Shown here: positions 46,409-61,400 of the stretch, piece by piece
How positions within the stretch are numbered: the first letter of the stretch is position 1
Layout of the letters: each line of letters begins with the position of its first letter
DNA from: Asterias amurensis
Taxonomy: Eukaryota; Echinodermata; Asteroidea; Forcipulatida; Asteriidae
Length of the DNA stretch: 64,000 bases
Assembly: GCF_032118995.1 (NCBI RefSeq)
Contig: NC_092665.1
Coordinates: 2,640,001 to 2,704,000, forward strand
Reading direction: 5' to 3'
Program-made: the position numbers and the translations under genes
The notes under the pieces: generated by a model
What the model was told of the DNA's origin: nothing
What the model saw: the letters and a program-made list of their open reading frames with translations, nothing else
The model's database searches: none

Positions 46409-49400
46409 ATGGGTGTTCCCAAGTTCTATCGCTGGATCAGCGAGAGATATCCATGTTTGAGTGAAGTTGTGAAAGAAAATCAGGTAAAAAACTGTGTTGT
46501 GTTCTCGCTCGCGTTCGTCGTGTGCCTTTGTTTTTTTGGTTGGATCGGATGGGTGAATCCTGGATGGATGGCCCCCCCCCCCCCAAAAAAAAAACCGCGG
46601 TGTCATCTGTCTGAATGAAACCATTATATTATGGTTGGAGGAACCTGGTTGGAGCATAGGAAGGGAAAACCTTTCCGTATCATGCCACCACTTTTTCATT
46701 CTTTGTGAAATAACAATATCTCGTTTAAAACTTTAATCAAACAAAAAATAAAAGAAGAAATTCCGTTTGTTTAAATTGAGTGAAAAATGGTGGCAGAATC
46801 ATCAATTAAATATCAATTTTATAATCAAGTAAAAAAAGTAAATAAATAAAAATAATAGCTATTTGTATATTATTAATTAGTTAATTAATTTGGAAGGTTA
46901 AATCCTACTTTGTTTTGATGAATTTAAAGGATACGGGCATTTTCCTCACAACCAACAAGCCACGCTGCTAAAGTAATACAATGTTATTGTTATTAATAAT
47001 AAGCCCTTTGGCTTGGTCTTGTTGATCACCCCGGGGAAATGGGAACATTGTGATTGATTGATAAGAAATTGTCACCTTTATACATCGGAATATGTTTCTC
47101 AATACTTTTCTCAAATCACATAATTACAGCAAAAGTTGCAAATGTTCAGATTCAGCAGGAAACTATACAAATCAAAGGAGTGAGCACGGATCCGCTTTCT
47201 TTGCGCCACAGCGACTGTTAAAAAACAATCTACATAGTGCCCCGGCATGATGTGGGGTGTCGTGGCCGAGCGGATAAGAGCACCGAATTCAAGCTATGGT
47301 GCTTCTGTTCATCAGAGTGTGGGTTGGAATCCCGGTCGTGACACTTGTGTCTCTGAGCAAGACACTTAACTATAATTGCTTCTCTCCACCCAGGGGTAAA
47401 TGGGTACCTGTGAGGGCAGAGATGGTTCTTGTGGTTGATTTAGCCGAGTAGCGCATATTAATGTTGCACAGGCTGCATACTCCCTACCAGGGAGCTGAGA
47501 TGGTTTAAGGAGTGAATTAAGGCCCAGTGACCAGGGGTAATAATGTGAAGCGCTTTGGGACGCCCTCCGGGTGTGAAAAGCGCTATATAAAAACGGGTTA
47601 TTATTATTATGTGAACCATGGTCCTAGAGGTGGAAGACAAAGAAAAGTACCACCACACAAACCAGACTACCCACGAGTAAAGGTTGTTTCAAAATAAAGA
47701 GACCATTACCAGACTTTGAATGTTAAGTTAATACAAACTTTTATTCCCCTTCTTTTTCTAGATTCCAGAATTTGATAATCTTTACCTGGACATGAATGGT
47801 ATCATCCATCCTTGCTCCCATCCGAATGATGAAGACGTTCATTTCCGCATCACAGAGGAACAGATTTTCAAGGCTATATTTCACTATATTGAGGTAAAAA
47901 CACTTATTACAGATCGAGAGACTACTTCGCTCTGCAAAGAACTGTCCTGCTTATCTGCTACCTGGGCCTAATTTTTATAAAACTGTTAAGCAGAAAATAC
48001 TGCTTGACAAATTGCTTTGCTAAGCAAACATAGAAAGGGGCACCAGCCAAAACGATGCAAATTTGGCTGGTAACCTGTTTCTGTGCTTAGCAAGTTTTTG
48101 TGCTTACAGGCTTTATGAAATTGGCCCTTGGGCGGAAGGTAACCAATTGGCTTGGGCTAATAGTACTTTGTTTAGTGGGTTTAGGGAACTTCTCATTTTT
48201 ATCTTCACTGGCGCGGAGTGAGCTCTTTATTACCGATAATGTCTGCATTTACTTGTTTGTTATGATCTAGGTGCTGTTCCGCATCATCAAGCCAAGGAAA
48301 GTTTTCTTCATGGCCGTGGATGGAGTAGCGCCCAGAGCTAAGATGAATCAACAACGAGGGAGAAGGTTCAGGTACTGTAGTCTCATCTACCAGTAGGGAT
48401 CCCGATTAAACCTGGGTCATACTTCCTGGATAGGCTTCTTATGAAGCAAAGTTGTCATCACAGCTCTGATTTTGGTGCGAATGTTTGGCAGACGTTCAGT
48501 TCTAGAAAACTATCCCGAATTGTTTGTTGTGACCTCATTACTTGCATCACATTCTCAATTGCACATTTCCAGGAAGTATGTACATGTATGAACCGGATTT
48601 TAAACTAAGTCCTCTACCAATCTAAAGCAAATGTCTTGCCATATGGTATGGTATGGTCCATTTTATTTTTTTATTATTTATGTTTAATTGTTGATTGTTA
48701 CTCACATCCAATTTGGCCGGTGGGCTTTGAAACTTGAATATAAACAAATTAAAGTCTAAATTTGTACTTAATTTTCAAGATCTGCCAAAGAAGCCGAAGA
48801 GAGAGAAAAAGAAGCTGTCTCAAAAGGGGAGGTCCTCCCGACTGAAAAGAGGTTCGATTCCAATTGCATCACCCCCGGAACCCCGTTCATGGTTCGCCTC
48901 CAGGAACAGCTGAAATATTTCGTCCGTCAAAAACTGACGAAAGACCCAACTTGGCAGGGACTACGAGTCTACCTTTCAGGCCATGAGGTAATGATCTGTC
49001 ATGGACTTTATTTATTTATTTCTTATTTACCCTGGGGTGGCCTCTCGGCAAAACACAAAACACTGTTTTCCAGCAGCTACAAGGGTAGATTCATAGATTG
49101 GTAAAACTAAAAAATATAAGGACCATAAAAACTTACTTGGTGAGAAGCATTGCAGCTGTTGATAGTATAAAGTATGTTGACAAAGGACTGCCTATCAAAG
49201 TAATATGGTTCGGATAATTTTTTACTCCTAATCATTTAAATCTGAGAATTTATCTAAGGCCAGAGATGCGGTTGGTACTTGCTGTTGCCTCGCTAAGCGT
49301 GTGGATGGACTTGACGTTTGAGTAAAAACATTACATTTGTTTTCCGTTTTCTCAGAAAATAAACACTGTATTTAGCTGAAATTTTATATTTTTCTTTTTA

Positions 49401-52400
49401 CCCTGCCTTAAAGATCTAAGGTTTTATTCAGTTTTCTATTTTTCTTTGTTTAGACTCCAGGAGAAGGAGAGCACAAGATCATGGACTTTATCCGAACTGA
49501 GAAAGCTGACCCGAACTACGACCCTAACACTAGGCATTGCCTGTATGGACTAGACGCTGACTTGGTGAGTGCATGTAATTGATGTTATATTTACATCGGG
49601 GATAAAGAATGTCAATTGTTTTTACCCTTACAGCGCTGTGTCACCTGATTGCCCACAGGGGCAACCTCGTTCCCAGGGGTCATCGATCTCGCCGCACCAT
49701 TTTTTCCCAGCATGCCTTGCTCGATCATAACCCCTGGAAGTGTAACTCCAAAATATCCAAATATAAGGGATATTACAATTAGTCCTGTGGTTGATCCGTT
49801 CTGTGTTGGGCGTTAGTCGCGCACACGCTGGATGCGCAGTGTGTAATAAAAGTCATAAACTTGCCTTGGCGTTCAGTGTTGCGTGACATAAAACGTGAAT
49901 ACGTACATCTTTATACGCACTTCGGCGTATAGAGCTTTTTGAAGACGCACTGCGTTTCATATTTTGCGCGTATATGATAGCCAATCAAATACACGGATCA
50001 GAGTTTCCCTCCCAGGGGTTAGAGACGTACGCAGAGCTAGCGGGTATTACGGCGTGCTGCCCATGGTAGCGAGGATGCCACGGGCGGGCTCGAGTATTTT
50101 TCAAAAGGCCTTTTCAAGTAATTCGGTCTTGCATGAGGGTGACAAGTTCGTCTGTTGATTCTACACCGTTGTCCTTTTGCAGGGATGTGTATTAATCACT
50201 GTATACTCAGAAGTAGACCATCCTTGAATGTTTTCTGTCAAACGTAATGTGTGTTTGACCACTCGGCCACGACATGCAAAGTCGGCAGAATGCTTCTCTT
50301 TATGTGCCTTCAATTGCATTCCCAATAAAAAGGGTTGTTGGTTGCACTCATCATGTGTTAAAGGCACTAGACACTCTTGGTAATTACTCAAAGAAACTTC
50401 CTTTGTAGCGAGCAATGGAGAGCTGTTGATAGTTGTGAGACACGGCTCCTTCTAAAGTAACGTAAGTTTTGAGAAAAACATAATTTCTCACTCAAATATT
50501 AAAAGACTTCACCCGGGCCTGAAAAGTGTCCAGTGCCTTTAATCTCCCCACTTCTGTTGACCCATACAGTTGGTTCTGTTGCATTTCGCAGTTACTTTTC
50601 TGTGTGATTTCTGGAACTTTTTGTTGATTCTGTTCTTGATTTTGTTCCAATCCCGACAGATCATGCTTGGCCTCATATCTCACGAGCCTCACTTCTCCCT
50701 GCTGCGAGAGGAAGTGCGCTTTGGTAAGATCGCCAACCAGAAACGGCCTACGACCCCTGAGGAGACGACCTTTCACCTCTTACATCTGTCGCTCATGCGG
50801 GAGTACCTCGAGATTGAGTTCAGCCCTGTCAAGGTAAAACAAAACTTTGAGCAGCAAACGATCTGAATAAAGCCATGTTTGAAACTAAACATGGTTTGAA
50901 AACCAACAGGCCTCGAAATTACACTTGACATCGACAGCAACTGCCAGGGTTCCCTGTGCTTTTGTTGTGGTGCGGTTTGCTAGTTTAAACACTTCTTACA
51001 GAAGTGCCCTTAGGCCCTCCCTCACCAGAGGAAATCTGCCGTGCCCCTTCAAGAACAAAGTTCGAAGCCAAAATCAATCTGCATACTATGGTTGTTGGCT
51101 GGGTTTTGTTTCATCTTAGCATGAAATCGATACCTAAATATTACCATTAGAATGAAGGAAGACGGATTAATTTTTTGTTTGGTGCGTTCAGTAGCCGAGT
51201 CAACCTCGGGTTTTCCTCAGCTCACACGTGACTTAACCAGGGTAACCCTTGAGGAAACCGCACAAATGCACCCATTGTTTTTGCATTGGTCTTTTAAGAC
51301 TTGTCAACGTTCAAACGCAGCCTCAAGACTTATCTTTTCAATCTGTCGTTCAATCAACCACCACAGGGACTTGCTAGCATACCGGCGCCCTTGAATGGTT
51401 TCTAGATAAATGTTATGTTATTATTACTAAGTCTAAGTAATTTCGTTCTGATTTTAGTCCAAGATAGACTGGTTTGACGGGGAGAGGATCATCGATGACT
51501 GGGTCCTGATGGGATTTCTAGTCGGCAACGATTTCATCCCTCATTTGCCTGATCTGCATATATCCACTAATGCATTGCCGCAGCTTTATAAGACCTACAT
51601 GAAGGTGCTGCCGTCTCTCGGTGGTGAGTGTCATCCAGTGCGGTTCTTGTATTATAACACAGCAAGAAGCTCTTGGGGAAAAAAACAGCCTTTTTATTGA
51701 ATAAATATTTGCATTTTGCAGAATAATGGATAAGTATACATGTAGTAGAGTTCTCCCTGCAGCATAAATCAGGCTTGGGACACATGAATTGCGGCCGATA
51801 CACATCCTTGCACCAGGGCCAAATGTCATGGCTCTGCAATAGCACCGGATTTGGGCTTCAATTACTATTCTTCGCTTACTGTGCAAGTGCCAAATTTTTA
51901 CGCTTGCTGTGTAAGCAAAGAATTCCTGGTAACGTAGAGTATGCATGCGCACAATTCCCTGCTTACCCAAGAATTATGCTTCACGTAAGCGTGGAATTTC
52001 GTAGCCTCTGTAAGCGCTGATTCTTTACTTAGGGTAAGCAGAGCCATGAAATTGGGCCCTTGAATCATCTGGATCAAAGCGCTGAACATGTACATGTGTA
52101 AATGAGTCAGGTTTTTTTCTGAAATGTAGCATTCCTAATACAATGTAAATGAACAAGTTTATAATGAATGATACCTTCTCCCTTCTAGGTTACTTGCATA
52201 GTCATGGCAAGCTGCACATGTCACGCTTTGAGAAGTTCCTTGGTCACTTGGCGCAGGTAAGAGTCATAACTTATTTCCACTAGCTGCAGTACTGTCCACT
52301 TTCTGATTACTTAAAATTCAGTTTGGCTTCTTGATTGGAAAGACAAACTTTAAGTCCCGGTCCCACTGCAGCGATAACGAGAACGATAACAATAACGACG

Positions 52401-55400
52401 CCAAGAGAACGCATTCTATTGGTTGAATGGGCGTGTGCGTATTCTGCGTGGAACAATTCAACCAATAGAACGTGTTCTCTTTGCGTCGTGATCGTTATAG
52501 TTCTCGTTATCGCTGCAGTGGGACTGCCGTGGGACCGGGCCTTTACAGAGGCAACAGCAACAATTGCCCTGTAGCCAATGCCCTTGATGCCCTTGAAATG
52601 TTCCAATAGAACTTCACAAATTCCTCCGAGAGGTGCCCTTTTTCAAGGAAAATTATCAGTCCTGGAAAGATGTTGACTCTTTTTACAGGCATGCAACTTT
52701 TCCTCGGATCAGCTGAATTCATCTTTTTATATTCTCATTTGTGCCATTCAAACTTGGAAAACATTGTACAAAACCATTGTAATTTTGTAATTTCCTCTAT
52801 TTTGTTGAAGTTACAGTTGCACGCCTGCTTTAAGCAAATTAAGTTTACAACAATCTTTGGTATGTTCGGTTTTTCTTTATCAAAGGTTTAGATTGACTGT
52901 GTTTTTTGATATCTTGTTGTCCAGTTTGACAGGGAAAAGTTTGACGAGGGCAATGCTAGTCTTGGTTTATTCGCTGGAAAGACAGACATTCGTGCCTGGG
53001 AGAGTGAAAAGGTTAAAGGCAAGAAGCAGCAAGAGAAAGAACGAAGAGCTGCCAAGGTAACAAGTTTAAAAAATGTAACCTCGTGCTATCTTAAAACGTC
53101 CCCCATTTTTCCTGTTTGTCTGTTTGTAATACCCTGTCAGATATGTGGCAAAGGGTTCCCAAAATAATCCCTTCCTTTAACACACTCTGTTCCTTGTTTA
53201 CATAATTTATGAATAACTACATGTAGTTTGAACTCCCTTAAAAGTATTTTTTCAACCTTATTCTCAGGCCTTGACCAACCAGTTTTCAGTGCTTGATAAT
53301 CTGGATGAACTGATGGGAACCCCTGAGATGAAGCCTGAGTCAGGGTCAAAGAACACTGCCTTCCAGACCAGTGAAGGTAAGGTTGTGTCAATGTTTAACA
53401 TTGCAAGCTGTTTTGGGTTGGAGGTTGCCTGTCATTGTGGGTACAAGGTTAAGCCATTTTCCAGGTTGAACCCATTTTCCAGGTTGAACCCATTTTCCAG
53501 ATTGAACGCATTTTCCAGGTTGAACGTATTTTCCAGGTTGAACCCATTTTCCAGATTGAACGCATTTTCCAGGTTGAACGCATTTTCCAGGTTGAACGCA
53601 TTTTCCAGGTTGAACGCATTTTCCAGGTTAAACCCATTTTCCAGGTTGAACCCATTTCCCTGGTTGAACCCATTTTCCAGGTTGAACCCATTTTCCAGGT
53701 TGAACCCCCCTTTCCAGGTTGAGCCCATTTTCCAGGTTGAACCTATTTTGAACATCTGACATCACATTTCAGGCTCGTGAATAATGCCAGATGACCTCTG
53801 ACCCTCAAAAGTTTTGCATGTCATAATGCTATGTGTGTACTCACACATATTCGCACATGGACAAACTTAGGATTCTGGTTCCTGCTCATTGTTGTCCTAT
53901 CATCCCCTTTTTTTAAGAATTCCCTTGTGGGGGCCAAGTTGAACAAAGAGTTCCCTTTTGGGGTCCATTTTTCAACTGTGTAATGGCCGTTAATGGAATT
54001 TATCTCCATCCTTACAGACTCATATGATGATGAATTCGATGACACGTTTGAAGAAGAGTTCAAAGCTCACAAGGCGGCCTACTACTCGGACAAGTTCGAA
54101 GTCGAAAACATCACAGAGTAAGAAAACCTCCCTTATCCACCCTCAACAACAACATTTGAATCGCTTACCAGTCAAGATACGCCAAGCTGATTCTTGTTCA
54201 AGTGACTTTTAAAGATTTTAAACTTGTTCATGCTTGATTTATTTTGCAGCAATCAATTGGCAGAAATTGTTTACAACTACATCTTGGCAATTCAGTGGAT
54301 TCTTGATTATTACTACAACGGCATACAGTCGTGGGGTTGGTGAGTACAATATAGGGACTGAAATGGGCCAAGTACATATCCTTGAGGAACACTTACATCC
54401 TATTGCAGGGTGTTATGTTTAAACTGTAGTGGTTCCAGAAAATGGTTCATAGGGTAGTGTTCTTGGTTTCTGACTGTTTTTACAATCGTATAGAGTCATT
54501 GGGTTTGTGAGTAAAATAAAAGGGTTGAAATGGGCCAAGTACGTATCCCTGAGGAACATTTTATTACCATGACATAGTTGCATGTACACCCTATCACAAA
54601 TACATTTGTTTGTTCCTAGGTACTACCCCTACCACTATGCCCCGTACATGTCAGATCTTCAAGGCTTCAGTAATGCCACTTTGAAGTACGAGAGAGGTAA
54701 GCCATTCTTGCCCTTCCAGCAGCTCCTAGGTGTCTTACCCGCTGCCAGCAAGGAACTCCTGCCACTCCCGTATCAGGTGAGTCTTGGTTCATGTAACTTT
54801 CATTCCTAAGAACATCTGGTTAAAACACTTGATGATGCCATGGTACTGTTTTGAACAGTCGTTTTGTAAAAAAGAAAATCTTGGTAGCTCTATACTATTA
54901 ATCCATCTATTTTTGAAGCTCTTTATTACTAATCCGTTTTTGTTGTTGTTATCTAAAACCAGTTAGCCCTTTTGAGGACTGAATATCTTGCCTGGTAGGT
55001 AATCCTGTTTTTATCAAGGAAGAAATTTCACGTTAAGCAAATTGTTGTGCTTAGCAGCTCTATGAAATTGAGCCCAGACCATATCTAAAAGTGGTTTATA
55101 GAAGTAAATTTGAATTTATGCATATGAATGACTTTGAAGTACTTACATATTTGTTGTCTTTTTTCCCCCTTCTAGAGACTTATGACCATGGACAGCTCCC
55201 CTATTATTGACTACTACCCAGTGGACTTTGCTAGTGACCTCAATGGTAAACTACAGCAGTGGGAGGCTGTGGTGCTCATTCCATTTATAGATGAGGTAAG
55301 TGATATCTCAAAAACGTGACCACCTTTTGAAGTGAATTTTTAGGTGGTAGTTTTATTGTGTTCAAATAGGATTAAAACAATCAAACAGTTTAAAAAACCA

Positions 55401-58400
55401 AAGATTTAATAATAATAAAAATTAAAAAAAGACTTGTAATGCGCACATATCCACCGAGCTGGTCGTTCAAGGCGCAGCCTTAAAGTATTCATGCAAATAC
55501 ATAATTTTCCATGTATAAACTTGTAAGTTTTTAGTGTAAGTTTTTTTAATTTTTATATTGTAAGCGCAGTTTCGCTATTATTATTATTATTATTATTATT
55601 AATACATCTTTGCAGAAACGTCTCCTGGCCGCCATGGATGAAGTCAGCAAGTATCTTACCGATGAAGAGAAGGGTCGCAATCGACACGGACCTCATCTCT
55701 TGAACACCTGTGATGAAACTCTCAGCTACACCTACCCCACGTCGATGCCGGGTCACTTCCCTGACATCAATGCCTGCAAGGCTAAGTGAGTATACGTCCC
55801 AAACAACATCTCCGTTATGTTATGTCTAGATTTAGTACGCAGGATTCGCCCTGAACTTCTTCAATGACTAGCCAGCAGTCTCTGAACCCAATTTCATAAA
55901 GCTGTAAGCACAAAAAAATTGCTTAGCACAAAAACTTTTGCTAAGCAAAAACAGGTTACCAGTTAGCGCACTTCACAGGTACCCTTGCTGGGACTGGTAC
56001 CTCGTTCATTTCTTGCTTAGCCAAGAATTTTTATGCTTGTGAGCTTTATGAAATTTGGCTTAGCTAGCTTGTCATTTTTAACTGGTCCTTACTTTAACTG
56101 GTAGGCGCATTCACCACATGATATCATAAACTATCCCAGCCTGCTATCTGATATCATGTGGTGAATGCATCTACATTTGTACACAGTTAACCCTCCTACT
56201 GTTTGACCCTTCAATATCATCCACTGTGGTTTTGAGTGATGATAAACTACGCCAGCCTGCACTATGAAATTGTGCTTTGAATGCATTTACATTTGTACAC
56301 AGTTAACCCTCATACTGTTTGACCCTTCAATATCATCCACTGTGGTTTTGAGTGATGATAAACTACGCCAGCCTGCACTGTGAAATTGTGCTTTGAATGC
56401 ATTTACATTTGTACACAGTTAACCCTCCTACTGTTTGACCCTTCAATATCGTCCACTGTGGTTTTGAGTGGTGATAAACTACGCCAGCCTGCACTATGAA
56501 ATCATGCAGTGAATGCATCTACATTTGTACACAGTTAAAATGTGAATCTAATTTTTGTTCTGCCTAGGTGTGTTGAGATAGCCAAGGATTCCTTTCATCT
56601 CCACCCCAGCAAGCTCTTTCATGGTCTGTGCAAGGGAGTCAAGTTTGGGGTCTACTTCCCAGGCTACCCAACCCTACATCACCTTAAATTCACTGTGAGT
56701 TGGTAATTGCAATTTTAAACCTAGGTACCAGACCATTTTGACCTTCGAGCCTCGTTTTGGAATGAGTGATAGAAAAGCAACATGATGCATGATGACTTGG
56801 GTCTAGTTCCCGGGCTTCCCATCTTTACATCAACTTCTGTGTGAATGTCCAGGCACTAAGCACTAATTGGGTCTCAGAATTGATCACTGTAATAACCTAT
56901 CTTTCAGAAAGTTTGAATATACTCAGCACCTTGAGTACCTTGTTTGGTAGATACGTGCGCTATATAAGACTTCGATATTATTGAGCAGTAAGCTGTGCAA
57001 GGTTCACAATATTTTTGGGGAATTTTGTTGTCCTTCAGATTACATTAACCAGTGCTTGTTGAAGGTAAAAATTATGTTTTTGTGATTTATCTTCCCGCAG
57101 AGTACATTGAAGAAGGATGACATCAAGATATTTCAGCAGAACAGTAGAGGGGATAGTGTAATCTTGACAGTCCAGACGGAAAATTCTGATGTGGTACGTA
57201 AAAAGTTTGGGAGGTTTTTGCATCCTGCTCTACCAGCCAGGCTCCTTGTGGGCGATACCCATGCCTACATCCTTCTTAAAGGCTGTGAAGGGGGTAACCC
57301 TGTAGCAGCCCCAGGAGTAGGTGGCAACGTTTCGCTGGTGACAGTTGATTTGGGTCGTTAGCACAAAGCCCTCAACTCGAAGTGGCCTTTTGAGGTTTAG
57401 GCAATCTCTTATTGTGTTGTGTTGTTTTTTGTTATTAAACTAATTTTTGTTTCTTACAGAAAGCAGAGGATGTTGCCAAGGAGCTTTTAGGGAAGACGTG
57501 TTTTGCCGAGTGGCCTCATCTCAGAGAAGTGCGGGTCGTTGCTGTTGCAGATGATGCCATGAGGTGCGCTATATCTTCGCCATTTTTCACTAATTCTCAC
57601 TCTTCACAGACCAATAAGAAAATAGAATTAGCTGTTGCCAACCGCTTACCAACCAAAACGGACCTGTTGTTAAAATGCAAAAACAGAGTTAATGGCCTGA
57701 CTTTTCTACCCTAGCAGAGTCTTTCCTCGAAGGCCAAAGAAATTATTTTCACAGAACAGTTTGTGTTAAAGGGAGTGTACACTTTTGGTTATTACTCCAA
57801 AAATTATTGACCTTAAAAAGGTACGTGGTGAAGGTCACTGAAGAGCTATTGATATTATAAAACATTGTTAGAAATGACACTCTTTAAAGTGATGTACATT
57901 TTAGAGATAAGAGGTAGTGTGACCTCTCATGACCTCTCTTCTATTGACCTCTCATGACCTTTTCTTCCAGGTATGATCTTGAAGATTCCAAGCTGAAGGG
58001 TCCGGATTCGGCTGACAAGCCGCTGGGTGTCACGTCGCGTGAGATGTCAGATTTTGACGCCGGTGTTTGGGTGAGGGACATCAAAGCCATCCAAGAAAGG
58101 TACCTGTTCAGATCTGGGCTCTTTTTACTTCCTTGCAAGCTTTTAGAGAAAGACGGGCCATATCCTTGCTGAAAGACATACTGTACTTTTGTTGCGTTTT
58201 GTGGCCGAGTGGTTAAGAGCACCAAACTCAACTCTGGCGTTTCTGATCAGCTGAGTGTGTGTTTGAGTCCCAGTCGTGACACATGTCTCCTTAAGCAAGC
58301 AATTAATGATATTTGCTGCGTCCTTCAGACGGTGCATTAAGCCGTTGGTCCAGTGTGTTGTGTAATGCACATAGAAGAACCCAGTGCACTTATCATAAAG

Positions 58401-61400
58401 AAAAGGGGTTCCCCCCATTGTTCCTGTTTTGATTGGCAGCTTTTTGTGCCACAGTTCCTTTTAAACCATAACATGGTGCTATGTAAAGGAATTGTTACAT
58501 AACTCAATCCAACTGCTATTTCATGAACAATACTTTTGAAAGGTATTCATTGAACTGCTGTTTCATGACAGGTATCACAAGAGGAAGGGAGTGAAGATTG
58601 GGCCAACCTATGTTATTGTGTACGCATGTCCACTCATGGGAAGAAGGTAAGAACTTTATTTACTTGTTGATCATTTCACAAACTTAATTTTCTTATTTAC
58701 TTATTGACCTTGTCACAAACTGAATTTTCTTATTTACTTATTGACCATTCCACAAACTGAACTTAATTATTTACTTATTGACCGTGTCACAAACTTAATG
58801 TATTTAGTTACTTATTGACCATTTCACAAACTTAATTCTGTTATTTACTTATTGACCATGTCATAAACTGAACTTATTCATTTACTTATTGACTATGTCA
58901 CAGACTGAATATATATATTTATACTTATTGACCATGTCACAGACTGAATTTTCTCATTTACTTATTGACCATGTGTCAAACTGAGCTTATCTATTTACTT
59001 ATTGACCGTGTCACAAACTTAATGTATTTAGTTTCTTATTGACCATGTCACAGACTGATTTTATTTAGTTACTTATTGACCTTGTCACAAGCTGAATTTA
59101 TTTACTTAATGACCATGTCACAAACTGGATTTATTTATTTACTTATTGACCATGTCACAAACTGAACTATTTACTTATTGACCATGTCTCAAACTCAACT
59201 TACTTGTTGACCATCATGACCATGTCACAAGCTGATTTTATTTATTTACTTATTGACCATGTCACAAACTGAACTATTTACTTATTGACCATGTCTCAAA
59301 CTCAACTTACTTGTTGACCATCATGACCATGTCACAAGCTGATTTTATTTATTTACTTATTGACCACTTATTTACAGATACATCAGTGGAGTGAATGGAA
59401 TCATTACCTTAGAGAAACAGTGGGCCCTTCGCCCGGTACCCTTCGCCTATCAGATGCTGGTTAAGGACATAACGGTGCACGACTCCACCTTCCAGCAGTT
59501 CAAAACACTAGACGAGGTCTACCCGACAAACTCCCAGTGCTTCATGCTGGGCTCGCCTAACTACGGTTGCCAGGGCAACGTCATGGAGATAGAGAACGGC
59601 AGAGTGCGAGTCGTGTTGACCGTCCCCGTAGAACCCAACTTGAGTCACGTGAAGAACTCACAGGACGTAAGTTTAAGTCAAGTTTTGTTTCTGGCAACTG
59701 GGCTCAATTTCATGGAGCTGCTTATAAAGCAGAAAATATTGCTGAACAATTTTCTATTGAGCAGAAATGAGCAGGATACCAGTTACAAATCGTACATGTT
59801 ACATGGTATTTTGACTGGTAATCTTACTCTGGTAAGCATTATTTTGTGGTGCTTAGCTCCTTTTTGTGGATAAGCAAAAGATGATACATTAGCACCATAA
59901 AACAAGACATATAACCCTTTCCTTTTACCCTCTTCAGCGTCATGAAGTGCACTACCTTCCAGCCTATGTTTTAGGCCAGCGCCTTGGTCTGACATCATTG
60001 ATCATATCCCGGTTGTCGGGAACCATCTTCGTTGGCCGAGGATCCAGACACAGGTAAGCTCACTCTTATCGAACGGCTACCGGGGAATCTCGGTAGTCTA
60101 GTTGGTAAAACACTGCTCTCGAACTGCAAGGGTCGGTGGGTTTAAATCCCACCGAGTAATATGCCTGATATAAATTTTCACAGGACTTGGGGAAAGTACT
60201 GAGTAAACAGTGCTAACACACATCGGTGTATGGGTAAAAACCAAAATTAATAGTCTTTATCCCCGTTGCAAATTTAACATCTATTATTTATTGCTGCCAA
60301 TAAGCTCTCCATTGCTCGTTACCAAGTATATTGGTAAAAACAAAAATAAATAAGCTCTCCATTGCTCATTACCAAGTAAGTTTTTATGCTAGCAAATATT
60401 TTGAGTTATAACCAATAGTGTCCACTGCCTTTAAGAAGGGACGTGTTCATGCCCCTCATACTTTAGTGAATAATTTTCCTGGTATAATTTAGTTAATCAA
60501 AAATTTACATTAGTGATTATTTCTTTTTAATTTTCCAGTTCCTCAGTGGGTCCATCTAAGAATTTCAACATCGGTTTGAATTTGAAGTTCAACAAGACGA
60601 GTCAGGAGATCCAGGGCTACTCCAAGAAGGACGAAGCTGGGACCTGGCTCTACTCCACTAAAGTCATCGACGTCATCAAGGATTATATGGCCAAGTAAGT
60701 CTGAAGGCCCGGTCACACAGGCCCGATAACTAGAGCGAAAGCATGAACCATAAAAATGCATGCTCTAGATTGGTTGAATTGCTCCAGGCAGAATACGCCC
60801 ACTCTTATTCAACCAATCGAGGGCGTGCATTTTTATTGTTGTCATTTTCGTTCTCGTTATCGGGGCCTGTGTGACCGGGCCTTTAATGTTGTCTAATTTT
60901 AGGTTGAATAAAGAAAAATCCACTTGAGTGGGACTTGAACCGTAGTTATTTAAAGTTTTTCCCTTATGATACTCTTGTCATTCGAAAGGTTTCCAGAAGT
61001 GTTTTCCTACCTGAGCCAACATCCTCGAGAGGACAGTTTCTTTGAGGATGACCTCTTCAAGGGAAAGTCCGGACGGATGAAGGAGCTTCAAGACTTCATC
61101 TCTGATATACCGTGTGCTAAAGCGTCTAAGGTCGCCATCGGGCTGAAGAATCTTGACGAGCCGATTGTCAAGTTGATCGAAGAGGAAGTGCAGAAGGTAA
61201 TCTTCAAACATTCTGTTTTCTGATTTACTGCGATTTCAACTTAAAGGCAGTGGACACTATTGGTAATTACTCAAAATAATTATCGGCATAAAACCTCACT
61301 TGGTAAGGAGTAATTGGGAGAGGTTGATGGTATAAAACATTGTGAGAAACGGCTCCCTCTGAAGTAAGAGGAAGAAGTAATTTTCCATGAATTTGATTTC

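Noticed and set aside
51518-51970. 150-codon minus-strand frame across XRN1 exon 7 and its intron
   Set aside because: It is a shadow of the plus-strand exon joined to MITE sequence; no splice or family support.
53271-53759. Open frame of FSRLNP/NAFSRLN repeats extending XRN1 exon 10
   Set aside because: It is read-through past a good donor (53376) into an 18-bp minisatellite; the family-consistent next exon starts at 54018.
60091-60165. tRNA gene call
   Set aside because: The T arm is good but acceptor ends do not pair and a SINE body with another copy at 24945 follows.
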